The notes under the pieces: model-generated
Database searches by the model: none
What the model was told of the DNA's origin: nothing
Seen by the model: the letters and a program-made list of their open reading frames with translations, nothing else
Position numbers and translations under genes: made by a program
Shown: positions 50,101 to 59,902 of the stretch, one piece after another
How the letters are laid out: the number at the start of each line of letters is the position of its first letter
Numbering within the stretch: the stretch's first letter is position 1
Assembly: GCA_021397845.1 (NCBI GenBank)
Contig: CM038052.1
Location: forward strand, 41,562,949-41,626,948
Reading direction: 5' to 3'
From: Areca catechu
Taxonomy: Eukaryota > Streptophyta > Magnoliopsida > Arecales > Arecaceae
Length of the DNA: 64,000 nucleotides

Positions 50101-53100
50101 AATTTTTGTGCTACTTTTTGTTGCCTTGAAGCAGAGATAAATATACTTTGAAATCTTAAACAAACAATTTGATCATTTAATATGGTGCTTGCCCGTGGAC
50201 ACACCCTCTTTGCTTAGCAACCAAGGGTTGTGGATTCAAGTCTTGGATTGTTAGGCAAAGTGAATAGAAATTTTTTATTCCTAAACTACCCTGTGGAATG
50301 GGAAACTATTCTTTGGGATGGGAACTTTTAGTCCCACATGGAAAGATTGGAAAAAGTGAAGACTCTTTATAAGAAAACATTTTCTCATGCTCTTGCATTT
50401 AGGCTCACCATAGGTGGAGAGTTGAGAGTGATGTGTAGCATCACGCGCACACACACACGTGTGTGCGACGGGCAACAAGGATGCAATAGGCGCTTTGTAG
50501 GTGCACTTTGCACTTCACATCGTCGCGAGGAGCTTGAGGAGCCTTTAAATTTTTCCTGATCAAACGGATCAGACGGTTGAGATTGATTGGCACCACATCA
50601 GGGTTACATAGAGGTGAGTCGGCTCGGTTCTACTGGGAGTCGGCTCGGATCCATAGAACGGTAAGATACGATCTGAGGAGCCTTTAAATTTTTCCTGATC
50701 AAATGGATCAGATGGTCGAGATTGATTGGCACCACATCAGGATTGCAGGGATGCGAGTCGGCTCGGATCCATAGAACGGTAATATACGGTCTGGCCAAGT
50801 CGATTCGAGTGGTTCGAGCTGGCTCGGATCCATAGAACGTTAACATGCGGTCTGGCCGAGTCGACTCGAGGGGTATGAGCCGACTCGATCAGGGTGCTCT
50901 CTACAGCAAGGAGTCGACTCGAATGACGGGATTTCAGAATCATGAAACAACTGATCACGTGTCCAGAGGCGTAATCACGCATCCATTCACGGATCAACGT
51001 TTCTTTTGACGATCATGGATGCTATCGGATCGTGAAACAATGTATTGAGAAGCACACTGATCGCGTGATCTAAAGATCACGGCACGAATCAGCGTATCAT
51101 GGCGTTCAATCATGATCGAGGGAAACGTATTGATCGTGTAATCTTCAGATCACGATTGAGAAAAGGCATATCTCACTACGAAAAGACATTGGTAACTCTT
51201 CCGATGAAATCAGAAGGTTGCTTCCAAGGGGCATCTTAAGGCTATAAATAGGTTCCCATTCCTCATTCATTTCATCCGATTGATCCAATTTTTTTCTTTC
51301 TTTCTCTTAGGCATTTGCATACTCTGAAAAAAAGTATAGCTATAGTGCATAGTAAGTCTCTTAGGCATTTGCATACTCTGAAAACAGAGTATAGCTATAG
51401 TGCATACAAAGAGAGAAGTATTCCTGGTGCGAATTTCTGGTGAATTGTAGTGCTGCTTTCACCAGAAGAAGACCGTTGTATCCTGGGAGACAATTGTCAT
51501 AAATCGTAAGTACCATTGCGGGACGAAATTGTCTTAAGAACATAGAGTGTAATTCTAGACTCGGTCTTTTCAATTAGGTAGCCATTATTACTTACCAACA
51601 GGTGCATTCCCAAGGATTTGGACTTTGATAATTATAGTGCGGGTGAGTTTCTCTTCATTTCTCTTAAGACATGATTGAACCCTTCGCTATTGCATCATAC
51701 ATTGAAATAAACACATCTTTTGCTTGTGAACATAAGCATGTGTTGTATTAATTTTTTTTTTAGCTACTAACCCAATAATTAGCATTATGTAATATTAAAA
51801 ACAATCCAAAACAAAGATCAAGAGCTTACATATAACATGAAAACTACTGATTTTTCCTTTGCTATGATCTTTTAGTTAAAACTACCTTAAAACATTAGCG
51901 CCCCCTAAAGGGACGGTAATCTGTCAGATATTAATATCTAAAAAAAATGTAATGTTCCTGGAGGATAAAATCGGGGAAAAACTATTTCATACCTAATGTT
52001 CCTTCAGTCTCTCTTTGACTTAGGCATAAACCTATGGACTTGTAGAAGACTCCACAAGTCTTTGTTTGTTCATCATATTCTGTTGATTTATGAAAATGGA
52101 AAGCCAGAATTCATCTTATAATGGAATAACCAGAAGTTTTATTTTTGTCCTTGACCATGTTACATATAGAACCTTTAGCTTGTGAAATGGCTTTTGGAGT
52201 CCTTTCAGTATCAAGATCAGAAAAGCTGGTCAAACCAAATATAGTAATTTGGGTATAATTGTTTAAAAATAATTGAAGCCTAGTAGAATATTCATTTGTG
52301 GCAACCCATATGGTAATGTACCACTTTGATATCCTATGATATGAGTTGAAATAAATTGATATTAACAGTAATGAGCTAACCGATATTGTCATACTGACAA
52401 CTTTGACCCACCAGAAATCATAGTGTACTTGTAACCTTGTAGCAAAATATGTATCACATGGCATGCATATGTGGACAGTCTTTTAACTCCTTGAAGGTAT
52501 GCATACTATTCATATGCAAAATTGAGGAGGTGAATGTAAAGTTTTTGTGTACAGTATTGGTATGTCTGTTAAATGGTCATAATTAGAACTTTATATGTTT
52601 GACTCGAAAAGCTTTTGCTCTATTCTCTTGCTTGGACAACAAGCTCTGGGATCTAACTTTGAGTGTGGAGGTCCTTGACTTTCCTGGAGAGCAAGTTGAA
52701 TGGCTTTTAATGAAGAGAAGGAATTTACATATCATTTTTACTTCATTTGGGGAAGCATGTGATATTGATACCACTTAGTGCTGAAAAGGGCTTGAGCAGA
52801 GAGTATCCATAATTTTGAAAGGACTGTCCCAATTAAATATCATGTAAAGCCTACAGCTGTTCATTAATAGCCTAGTAATACTAAAAATAATTTGATGGAT
52901 TCTAAGGAACATAAATTTGCTGGTATGTTACTGTTGTGAGAACATCCATGAAAATAGCAATCATTTGAAAAGATTTTGGCAAAACAATTTTGTAGGTTAC
53001 CTTAGGTCATATCTTTTGTACTTTCGTGGACAAAATTATTGTTGACATGAATAGGAGGTGCTGTACTGCATGTTACATGTAGATGATATATAATTGAATG

Positions 53101-55966
53101 GTGTTTTATAAATAGGATCGGATGTGAAATTGAAATTATGAAAGAAAGTTTTGGAGGATAAAACTAAAATTTTAGTAAAAGCAATACTAAATATTTGTGA
53201 AATGCAATTTTAATAGAAATTGAAATGAAAAGCAAGCTTTAATCCAAATTGATGACCAAGAAAAATTCTGTTCTGAACATTGTGCTTATCAAAGATTAAG
53301 AATAGTGAGTTCAACAAAGACATCTAATTGAATTAGAGTAAGGTGGATAATGTGGAGACTTGCTTAAGCCTTGTTGTGTGACCCTTGCATTCATTTGCCC
53401 GGAGAAAGATTTTATAAATAAAAAATAAGGCCCATCATATTTTGTTGGTTAGGATGTCATGTAATAAGGAGGGATCAAGTAAAAGATGAGCTGACTGATA
53501 TGCAAAGGTTTAGATGGACATGTGGTAAGAAAAGGTAATGTTAAAAAGGTAAAATTAGAAAGAATTTGCAATGGGTAAGAGTGGATAAAATTTGTGGACC
53601 TGTCGATATGGTTAGCCAATTCAAGTATTCAACAAAGATCCAGGAAGGCTTGGTAAAAAGACCATCTTAGATTTGCATTAGAAATTAAAATAAGGGCAGG
53701 GAAGTCTAAACAGAATCCATGGAAGCCATGAGAAAAGTTTTTTCAACATTGGAAGCCATAGGACTTGAAGATATCGACTACTGGAGAAGAGCTGAGTCCA
53801 GTAGCACATTTTCAATTAGATCTTTCTGTGATTATTTTAGAGATTAAGTTGATTACACTACTGCATCAGCTGGATTTATTAATGGATATTGCTGATAGTT
53901 AGACTCTTATTATTTAGCATCGAAGAATCAAAAAAAGGATTCAAAAGTTTGCAAAATTGAAAGCTAGAGCAAGTTTGTTACAAAATTGGTTGGACACTGG
54001 TATAATCTGTATTTTATGATACTTGAGAATAATAATGCAAAGTCATTCTATTGTTGTGAAGTTAGCCTCTTATAGAGATCTATTATTTTATTGTGGATTC
54101 CAAGGATTCTTATGGAACAACATGAACTTTTCAAATTCTTTTGTGGTTTTCCTGCAAATCACTAACCGATGCCCTTACAGGCTGTCAAACTAACAATTGC
54201 AACTTATCTAAAAGAAAATTTTATTTTCTTGACCTAAAAAACTTCTTTATCAAAATATGCCATCCTGCAAACTCAAAACCTTGTTAAATTTGTGCAAACT
54301 TACCTTGTGCAACTTTTCTTTAGGGTGTGTTTCTTATTAGTTTGAATAATGCAAGATTGAGAGAAGAATTTCTGTCACAAAAATTGGGATAATGTTGTGG
54401 TTGTTGCTATTCTCCATTTCCATCCTTACTAATTTTGAAAATTAGACAAACCATAGAGCATAATGGCAATGGCAAAATATCATGGTCATGGCAGTTTTTT
54501 GATTTATTATCTCCCATTCTCGGTAACTCTAAAATTAGACTCAAAACTACAATAAGTGCCTAACCGACCTAAATCAAGTGGGTTGGTCCGTACTGTTGAC
54601 TGTTGACCCCCTTCCCCCAATTCGATGGTTCGAGTGCCTTCGAGGGCTCTCTTGTTTGCTTCACCATTGGATGCTGCTTTCTTTTTTTTCTTTGATGCCG
54701 ACCATCACCGGTATGCTCTCTCCCCCCCCTTCCCCCCTCTATGGTTGGACACTGCTTGCTCCCTCCTCTTTGATGCCATGACATCATCACCAATATCTAC
54801 CCCTCTCTTCCCCTTCCTCCCTCTCCCTCTCTCTCTTCTTCTATCTCCTTCTCCCTCTCCCCCTCCCTCTACTTGTTTCAATATGTCCCAGAATGTCACG
54901 GCATGGACTTGTACTATATTGAACCGGTTGCTGGCCAGTACAAGTCCTGGTATTGGTTCAGCAGATCTTTGCTCAAAAGTGTATCCAGAGAATACTGGAG
55001 ATGACACTCTTGAAGAAACATCATCATGTACTTTGACATAATGTTTGAATTGTTCTTCTTTAGCTTTCTTTTTTTTTTTTTTGCCTTTTTGTTGTGTACT
55101 TGGTTCTTCTCTCCAAGGAAGTTCCTCAAGTAGTTGATGCATGCCTTGCTTGAAAACCCCATTTTTGATGGAAAACTAACAACAATATTAAGAATTTATA
55201 AAAGCATTCTTGGTGATTTTTGTTTTAACAGTAATTTATCATGATTGTTTCTATCTCGATTGAAGATCACAAGCCACTTTGGCTGCAGAAGATAGAGCCT
55301 TACGTACGACTTAAGTGGCCGTTTCTTGCACTTCCGTTCCAGAACAACAAAAATAAAAATTGTTGAAACTGGATAGAGTAATACCTGTGTTATTGTCCAA
55401 GTCAATGAAGATAATTTGCATAATCCTCATTCTTTACCCTACTGTCTGAAAATGCTAGTGATGTTTCATGATAGAACTAGCTGTAATAGCTAGCTGATAA
55501 CATGCTTTGTTAAAACGTTTTTGGTCAGCCTCCTATGACATTCTATGAGGATGCTCTTTCACTATTATCACAATTATGTGTTAATGCTAGATCATTTCTG
55601 CCACTTACTGTTGTTTGCTCTGATCATCTATTTAAGCAATGTTGGGTGCCTGCAGGCATGCTCCTGGAAGCTCAGTCATTGCATGTAGATGCTTTGGTAG
55701 CTTTTTCAGTTGCACTCTCGATTGAACCAGACTATGTTCCAAGCATGGTTTCCATAGCAGCTGTTCTAAGGATGTTTGGAGGGAAATCGCTGTCACTTGC
55801 AAGGAGCTTCTTAATGAATGCTCTCCGTCTAGAGCCGACAAATTATAATGCCTGGTTGAATCTTGGTTATATCTCAAAAGCAGAAGGTTCACTGCATCAA
55901 GCAGCAGACTGTTTCCAAGCAGCTTACGAGCTCAGGCAATCATCTCCCGTGCAGAACTTCTCTTGA
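31926..55966 (+). CDS. NPGR1: NPGR1-like TPR protein, five coding exons, 710 aa
   Basis: Joined exons 31926-32123, 32222-32480, 35168-36384, 36542-36689 and 55656-55966 give 2133 bp with consistent phases (0, 1, 0, 1). The start is ATG in MLCTCSGQQFQFEE, which matches the NPG/NPGR N-terminus; family members are about 690-740 residues. TPR-type helices include EARALLGRLEYQRGNFDAAL (67-86), EEAISAYRRALVRPW, RWYLLALCYSAAGLDDVALN, and ARSFLMNALRLEPTNYNAWL near the C-terminus. It ends SPVQNFS. Arabidopsis NPG proteins bind calmodulin, are linked to pollen germination, and correspond to the TTC7/Ypp1 scaffold of the plasma-membrane PI4K-alpha complex. The NPGR1 assignment rests on the LC-CSG-QF start and the VQ-F end. 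The last intron is 18,966 bp and transposon-filled. Confidence 0.92.
32222..32480 (+). CDS. NPGR1: NPGR1-like exon 2
   Basis: Residues 67-152 plus the first base of an Asp codon. Holds the first TPR (EARALLGRLEYQRGNFDAAL) and MSMHSVSLLLEAVLLKSKSL. Donor AAAG|GTAATA; intron 2 is 2687 bp. Confidence 0.93.
32481..35167 (+). other. NPGR1-like intron 2 (2687 bp)
   Basis: Non-coding. Acceptor TATGTGACAG at 35167. AT-rich with short runs of T and A; a GC-richer patch at about 33420-33660 may be an old repeat but has no ends I can define. Confidence 0.8.
35168..36384 (+). CDS. NPGR1: NPGR1-like exon 3
   Basis: Residues 153-558, the bulk of the TPR solenoid: ECKNIMDIVESAWPYGMPEG, LWKQAGFLEEAISAYRRAL, MDHLIYALSLSGQFELLAGH, RGERWYLLALCYSAAG, GVCYGYCARSS, SVSGWKLLALVVSAEQNFKD. 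Donor TCTGAG|GTGTGC in phase 0; intron 3 is 157 bp (36385-36541). Confidence 0.95.
36542..36689 (+). CDS. NPGR1: NPGR1-like exon 4
   Basis: Residues 559-607 plus one base. Encodes DLEMEAWLDLSFIYTKLESW and the TPR helix VCLEKAKSVEIFSPKCWHAT. Donor CAACAG|GTTATT in phase 1 opens the 18,966-bp intron 4. Confidence 0.93.
36690..38773 (+). other. NPGR1-like intron 4, first part
   Basis: No coding region supported. The intron runs 36690-55655; separate entries below describe what is nested in it. This first part is AT-rich and unremarkable. A CCATACCGGTCC-type stretch near 38650 resembles the GGTACGG repeats of the following MITE. Confidence 0.8.
38774..39104. mobile_element. hAT-type MITE rich in GGTACGG/CCGTACC, 331 bp
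   Basis: Flanked by perfect 8-bp repeats GTACAAAC (38766-38773 and 39105-39112), as expected for hAT insertion. Ends are CAAGGTTCTCGG on the left and, reverse-complemented, CAAGGAATACTG on the right, so only CAAGG is a solid inverted repeat. The interior is full of GGTACGG, CCGGTACGG and GGTACCGTACC words in both orientations. No ORF product is recognisable. Confidence 0.7.
39340..39381 (+). repeat. 13-bp direct repeat around a short T-rich filler
   Basis: CAGTTCCATGCCC occurs at 39340-39352 and again at 39369-39381 with 16 intervening bases (CT10-like run then GGTCGA). This looks like a repair scar or excision footprint. Confidence 0.6.
39492..39725. mobile_element. Tourist/Harbinger-like MITE, 234 bp
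   Basis: Left end GGGCTTGTTTGAGTAATCC and right end (reverse complement) GAGCCTATTTGGATATTC form imperfect terminal inverted repeats. TAA flanks both ends (39489-39491 and 39726-39728), the target preference of PIF/Harbinger elements. No coding capacity. Confidence 0.6.
39964..42315 (-). repeat. Ty3/gypsy LTR (about 2.35 kb) with polypurine tract remnant
   Basis: On the minus strand the sequence TTTTTTTGAGGGGAGAA (a polypurine tract) directly precedes TGTGAGAACC at 42315. The other end, at 39964, reads GGTGTGACA. TG...CA ends, the AAATTT..GGGGAGAATGTGA context and the length fit Del/Tekay-type gypsy elements. The GC-rich interior at 41570-42060 has spurious open frames. No pol sequence was recognised upstream of the tract, so only the 3' end survives. 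Confidence 0.5.
42316..43780. other. Intron 4 sequence between gypsy LTR and copia primer site
   Basis: AT-rich, no gene seen. The right part (about 43550-43780) is where the 5' LTR of the following copia element should be, but no LTR start or second copy was found. Confidence 0.4.
44860..45719 (+). pseudogene. Copia gag remnant (intron element)
   Basis: N-terminal match IWVQSFKIFLGAQQKLEHL, then KGWLTNKYYVRAW and IWDSLHDLYGN, and after a frame change SLHQGDKIVTHYYAELHSII and LKEYPEGLVVTKFP. A zinc knuckle CSHCGCNNHILDRC (C-x2-C-x4-H-x4-C) lies near 45608, then stop at 45717. A Gly/Cys-rich stretch precedes the knuckle. Confidence 0.8.
45860..47070 (+). pseudogene. Copia protease-integrase remnant (intron element)
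   Basis: Protease site reads WILDLRASNHMT, where Ser/Thr-Gly after the catalytic Asp has become Leu-Arg. Pre-integrase CESCQLGKYHRASF, then integrase core VYSDVCGHF and LHTDNALEFV (both Asp present) and NVVERKYRHLL (Glu present) but in different frames. The downstream VFGCIYFIHI..KLSSKFVKCVFVGYS block is typical of copia. Confidence 0.82.
47380..48840 (+). pseudogene. Copia reverse transcriptase-RNase H remnant (intron element)
   Basis: Reverse transcriptase is seen as YTVKYNLDGSADRYKARLVT, ICQMDTKNAFLYGNLDEVYM, EQPPGYV and KVIYGLKQSSHAW. The catalytic box at 47940-47951 reads YVND, so the first Asp of YVDD is replaced by Asn. RNase H follows: VYSDSGYASGRSDRKSTSDY, SRLSAEADYRAMAHVACELMW, MYCDNQVAMYI, FHERTKHVKVDCHFVRD. 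Many stops and frameshifts between about 47875 and 48520. Confidence 0.85.
48851..50280. other. Intron 4 sequence after the copia element
   Basis: No gene supported. It may include the decayed 3' LTR, but nothing matches the sequence upstream of the primer site. Confidence 0.35.
50281..51600 (+). repeat. LTR-like block with palindrome array and internal duplications
   Basis: A CTATAAATAGG TATA-like box lies at about 51241-51251. A 139-bp segment (from TGAGGAGCC) begins at 50535 and is repeated imperfectly from 50674. A 54-bp unit (TCTCTTAGGCATTTGCATAC) begins at 51303 and repeats at 51357. GAGTCGGCTC/GAGTCGACTC palindromes recur at 50616-50920. The features suggest a retrotransposon LTR of Sirevirus character in + orientation, perhaps ending CCAACA near 51600, but no internal region or second copy is present. 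Confidence 0.45.
51601..55655 (+). other. NPGR1-like intron 4, last part
   Basis: No gene supported. It includes CT-rich sequence (54680-54870) and a stretch near 54890-54970 (AACCGG, CTGGTATTGGTTCAG) that resembles the right end of the MITE at 38774-39104. The intron ends in CCTGCAG at 55655. Confidence 0.7.
55656..55966 (+). CDS. NPGR1: NPGR1-like exon 5 (last)
   Basis: Completes the split Gly codon, then MLLEAQSLHVDALVAFSVAL and the final TPRs LARSFLMNALRLEPTNYNAW and EGSLHQAADCFQAAYELRQS, ending at TGA 55964-55966. It aligns directly onto exon 4 (CWHAT-G-MLLEAQSL) with no residues missing, supporting splicing over 18,966 bp. Confidence 0.92.
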
Positions 55967-56600
55967 GCTCTTTCCAACCGTCTCACATATGACAGATCCT
56001 CAAGTGGAATGCCGAAATTCTCACATATGACAGATCCTCAAGTGGAATGCTGAAATTTTCCGCTAAAATGAAGCAGTAAACATTGAACAGCTATAGGCAT
56101 TGACATCACTTAGCAGCTGTTTCTCTCGTTCAGAAGTCTTATGTACATAGTGGTAAAGAATCAGAAGGATACGCGTTCGTATTTTCAAGCCTTGACACCT
56201 CATAAGATGATCTGTGGCAGCTCTAGCTTTAGTGCATCTCATGGAGTTTTCTTCTCTTGTCAGTATATGAATGTTGTAAGGTCATGCTGAGTACACGAAG
56301 TTTTAGGTGGGAAGAACAGAGCTTATCTTTTATATGTGATTTGATTTTATCCTTCTTTTCTTGCGAAAACAGCAACGCTATGTACAATGATAGGGCACAT
56401 CTTTCTTTACAGACTAGGATTGAATCTTAGCTTCTCAAGAATAAATTTGTTCTGGTCCAGGTCCCATTCAGAGTGCTTCCATGAAGTGAAGGTATTAGGA
56501 GCAAGCGGATCAGCTACTGTAATATATATTTTTTCTCTCTATCGGTTTATATTTGATAGTCATCTTGATATTCTGCTGAATATTTCTGCTTAAACCAGAA
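55967..56600 (+). other. Presumed 3'UTR of NPGR1-like gene
   Basis: Non-coding and directly after the stop. AATAAA at 56440-56445 is a candidate polyadenylation signal. It contains the 38-bp tandem duplication listed separately. Confidence 0.5.
55981..56056 (+). repeat. 38-bp tandem duplication in 3'UTR
   Basis: Units 55981-56018 and 56019-56056 (TCTCACATATGACAGATCCT...) differ at a single C/T position. This is a recent local duplication starting 15 bases after the stop codon. Confidence 0.95.
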
Positions 56601-57238
56601 ATCCTTATACATTAATCAGATTGATGCTAAGGCATCGTTAGTTTGCATAAATTGATTTGATCTTTCTTTACTTGAATGCTTTTTTTTAGGAGGGGTTGCT
56701 GTATCTTTCCAAGCTTGATAAGCTAGTTGTGCTGGAGTGGCTTTTGAGTTCTCGAAGGTCTTTAAAAAATTAGCCAATGATTTGGATTTGATCAACTCTT
56801 TGACTTGTAAAAGAAGTTTTCGATATTAGAAAAATTGATAAGATTTTCTTAATGGAAGATTCTTTGATGCTTAAATTAGTTTAGAGAGAGAACAGTAAGG
56901 AGAAAATACTGAAAAGAGATTGTGAGTTCGAACAATTTCTTGTAGTTTGATTCTTTATTTATAGTGATTTATGATTGAGTTGGTTAGGCAGTTATAATCA
57001 TTTATGAGATGGTTATATCATTAAGAAAGTTGTTAAGTCGGTTAGATTGTTAAAAGACCGGTTCATGAAGTAGTTTGTATTAGATAGTTTGTTATATTGT
57101 TTGAGAATTATTTTACCAATCTTGTCACAACGATCCTATTGATTATAAGGTATATATTGCATGTTAAATGAAATTATAAAATTTTGTATTTAAATCGGAT
57201 AACTGATTAAAATCATCCGTTGAGTAGTTAAGTGACCT
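56601..57238. other. Intergenic sequence downstream of the gene
   Basis: AT-rich, no gene seen. Confidence 0.5.
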
Positions 57239-57474
57239 GTGTCTCAGACAAATAATCGATATCTAGTCATTTGGCATCATGTGCCTCGAATAAATAATTG
57301 ATTTCTAATTATTTGACATCTTGTGTCTTGAATAAGTAATCGGTTCTTAGTTATCTGACATTTTATCATTTTATGTTTTGAATAATTGATCGGTTTTTAG
57401 TCGTTTGGTATTTTGTGCCTTGAATAAGCGATTCTTAGCCGTTTAGTATCATGTGCCTGAAATAAATAATTGGC
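57239..57474 (+). repeat. 42-bp diverged minisatellite, about 5.5 copies
   Basis: Units begin GTGYCT(C/T)GAATAA and continue to TTTGRCATCTT. Spacing is 42 bases for the first two units; later ones carry small insertions and deletions. Confidence 0.75.
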
Positions 57475-59902
57475 TAACAGATGAACAATTTTTATATACC
57501 GGTAGTTGTTTGTAACAGGTCATCATCCATTAGCAGGAGGTTTTGTTAATCATGTGCAGCTAAGGTAAGCATCATAACAACATACAAAGGAATGTACAAT
57601 TGATGCCAGCAAAGGATGGAAGTTTCTTCGATCAATGGAAATGGTTCCTTTAATCATCGAAGGTAAGAACGATCTGCTCTATTCTTCTTACTTTCTCTTG
57701 TGTCTACACCTTCTATGAAGCCAATCAGGCCACAGATTTTCTCCCTAGCTATGTTTGAATTAATCAGGTTGTCCTTTTGGGCCGAGAGGTTTCCTGCATG
57801 CCTCAATCAGCTAACTTAAGCTGATTTGGCTGGGATTCCTTCGTTTGTAATGGCATCTGCCTCTTTTAGCCAAAAAAAAAAAAAAAGGTCAATGACAAAT
57901 GCAATAGCTTTTTGGTGTCTCTGTAAACATAACTGGGCTTAATAGCTAATGAGTGAGAATTCTGACCATTAGAGGGTGCAGTGAGTCTAGCTAGGTCTAT
58001 CACCAAACAAATTAAGCTGGTGATGATGTTTGGTGGGTGCACTAGATTTAGATCCCGTCTCCATAAGAATTAGAAGGTTATGCGTATTTGGGGGTGGATC
58101 CATCCCTCATTGTGTAGCCAATCACTTTGCAGGTTTCCATGCACTGCTGTACCTACTTGCAAATACTCATGTATGGCTTTTCTTTTCTTTTTTAAAATTT
58201 ATTTATTTATTGAGAGGGCTATGTGTGGCTTTATTTGCTAGCTTGGTAGTGTTCAATTGGATGTCGACAGGATGTCTGTGCCAATCATCCAGCATACCAT
58301 CATTTTTTAAGCCAACTTCCTATGTTAGTGTTAATAATGCAGCCTGGTCTTATTTATCTGTTTAACCAACTTCACTCTTGTGCCTTGTTCATAAATTTCA
58401 GAAAGAACGATGATACATTTGAAATAATTTTTTTTGACTGGTTTGAAATAGTAATTTTCAAGCATCACTATATGAACAATATTTTAAAAAACATTATAGC
58501 AGATCCTTTTCATAAATGGCATTATTCCATCATAGCATACCCTTTCGAAATCTTTATTGGCCATCATAGCAGTTGTAATGATCATCATTTGCCCCAAAAG
58601 CATGATTTCAAATTTTTAGTATTAAACAAAAAGCTGTTATAAGTTATAATGATATTGTAGTGGAAAATAATGGGCAATAATGGAAAATAATGGTGTTACC
58701 TTCATCACATTATTTACTTGTTAGCAAATAAATTTTAGGTGGTGCAAACATTTCTGCAGGGAAAATGTTAAAAACACTTTGGATTTTGAAAATATTTTAT
58801 TAAAAGAAACTATAACTACCAATGAGATCGAATGACAGCTATTATATTGCCAAATAACCTGTCATGACTGATTTTCTTTTTTTTATCCATTGTCAAGTAA
58901 CAAAGAAGACAAAAACCATCATCATCAAGTTTTTTTTTTTTTCTTCCCTCAAAGAGTAATATTAATAAAGGTTCTCATTTCACCCTCTATTCCATACCCA
59001 TCTCCCTCCATTTGGTCGAAAACGCAGATTTCAGACAGACCAAACCTAGTGCTCATGAATTGGGATCTTGAGTGATTGGGGCTGAATGAAGGGTTGAGAC
59101 CTTTCAAAATCAAAACCATATTTTACACGTTGGGGACGTACCATGCAAACTAGGATAGATATCATTGCATGAAAGTCATAAGTATCCATAACCTTGGAAG
59201 CTGGAAGCCAACAATCATGTGGAAAATATCCTGCAACATAGGATTAGTTTGTTGTATTAGTGATCACCACTACTTAGGACTATAAACAGGTTGGGTCAGA
59301 ATAGGGCATGCTTGACCCTGATTAGGCCATGTTGGGTTGAGTCCATACAAAGGATTCTAGATCTAGCGAGTAATTTAGATAGGATTAGGATCAAATATAA
59401 CCCTGGTCTAACACGGGATATTTGGTCTCAGGTATAGGTTTAGTTTATAGTTCTACACAGGCATCTAGCTATTTTTTTATAACTAAAATATAATAACTAT
59501 AAAAAAAAAATTACTAAAAATTAAATAAAATAAAAATTGCCAACTTAAGCTTGAATTCAATTTAAAAAGTTTTAATTTTATTCAAGTATTAAATCACTCT
59601 TAAGTTTACAAACTACAATTCTAATTAATAAATTGAAAAACTTGAGATCATTGTAAATAAGAATCTACCAAAATAAATGATAAAATATGGATATTTAAAT
59701 ATAATACATAAAACTAGATGAAAGATGTTTTGTTAAGATGAAAATAAAGGAATTAGTTTTAAAAACTTAAGTGAGTTTATTTAATGAACCAGGAAAAATA
59801 TTTAGAATGAAAGAGAAGAAAATTTATAAGATTCAGACTTACAGATTGGGTCTATTTTGTGGACAAAATTAGATCAAATAATATATAGATCAGGTTAGGT
59901 TA
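57475..59902. other. Intergenic sequence, no gene
   Basis: AT-rich with homopolymer T and A runs. The short frames have no recognisable content. The part after about 59270 has TE-like composition just before the Sirevirus LTR. Confidence 0.5.

Noticed and set aside
50180..50260. Possible tRNA-derived SINE (GGATTCAAGTCTTGG resembles a B box)
   Set aside because: The spacing to an A-box-like sequence is too short and no tail or target duplication was found.
53040..53110. Possible reverse transcriptase trace (CMLHVDDI)
   Set aside because: Only one short match with stops on both sides and no neighbouring copia motifs in order; too weak to call.
54625..55142. Long overlapping open frames on both strands
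   Set aside because: They come from a CT/GA-rich stretch and a MITE-like remnant inside intron 4; repeats of Ser/Pro or Arg/Glu/Gly only.
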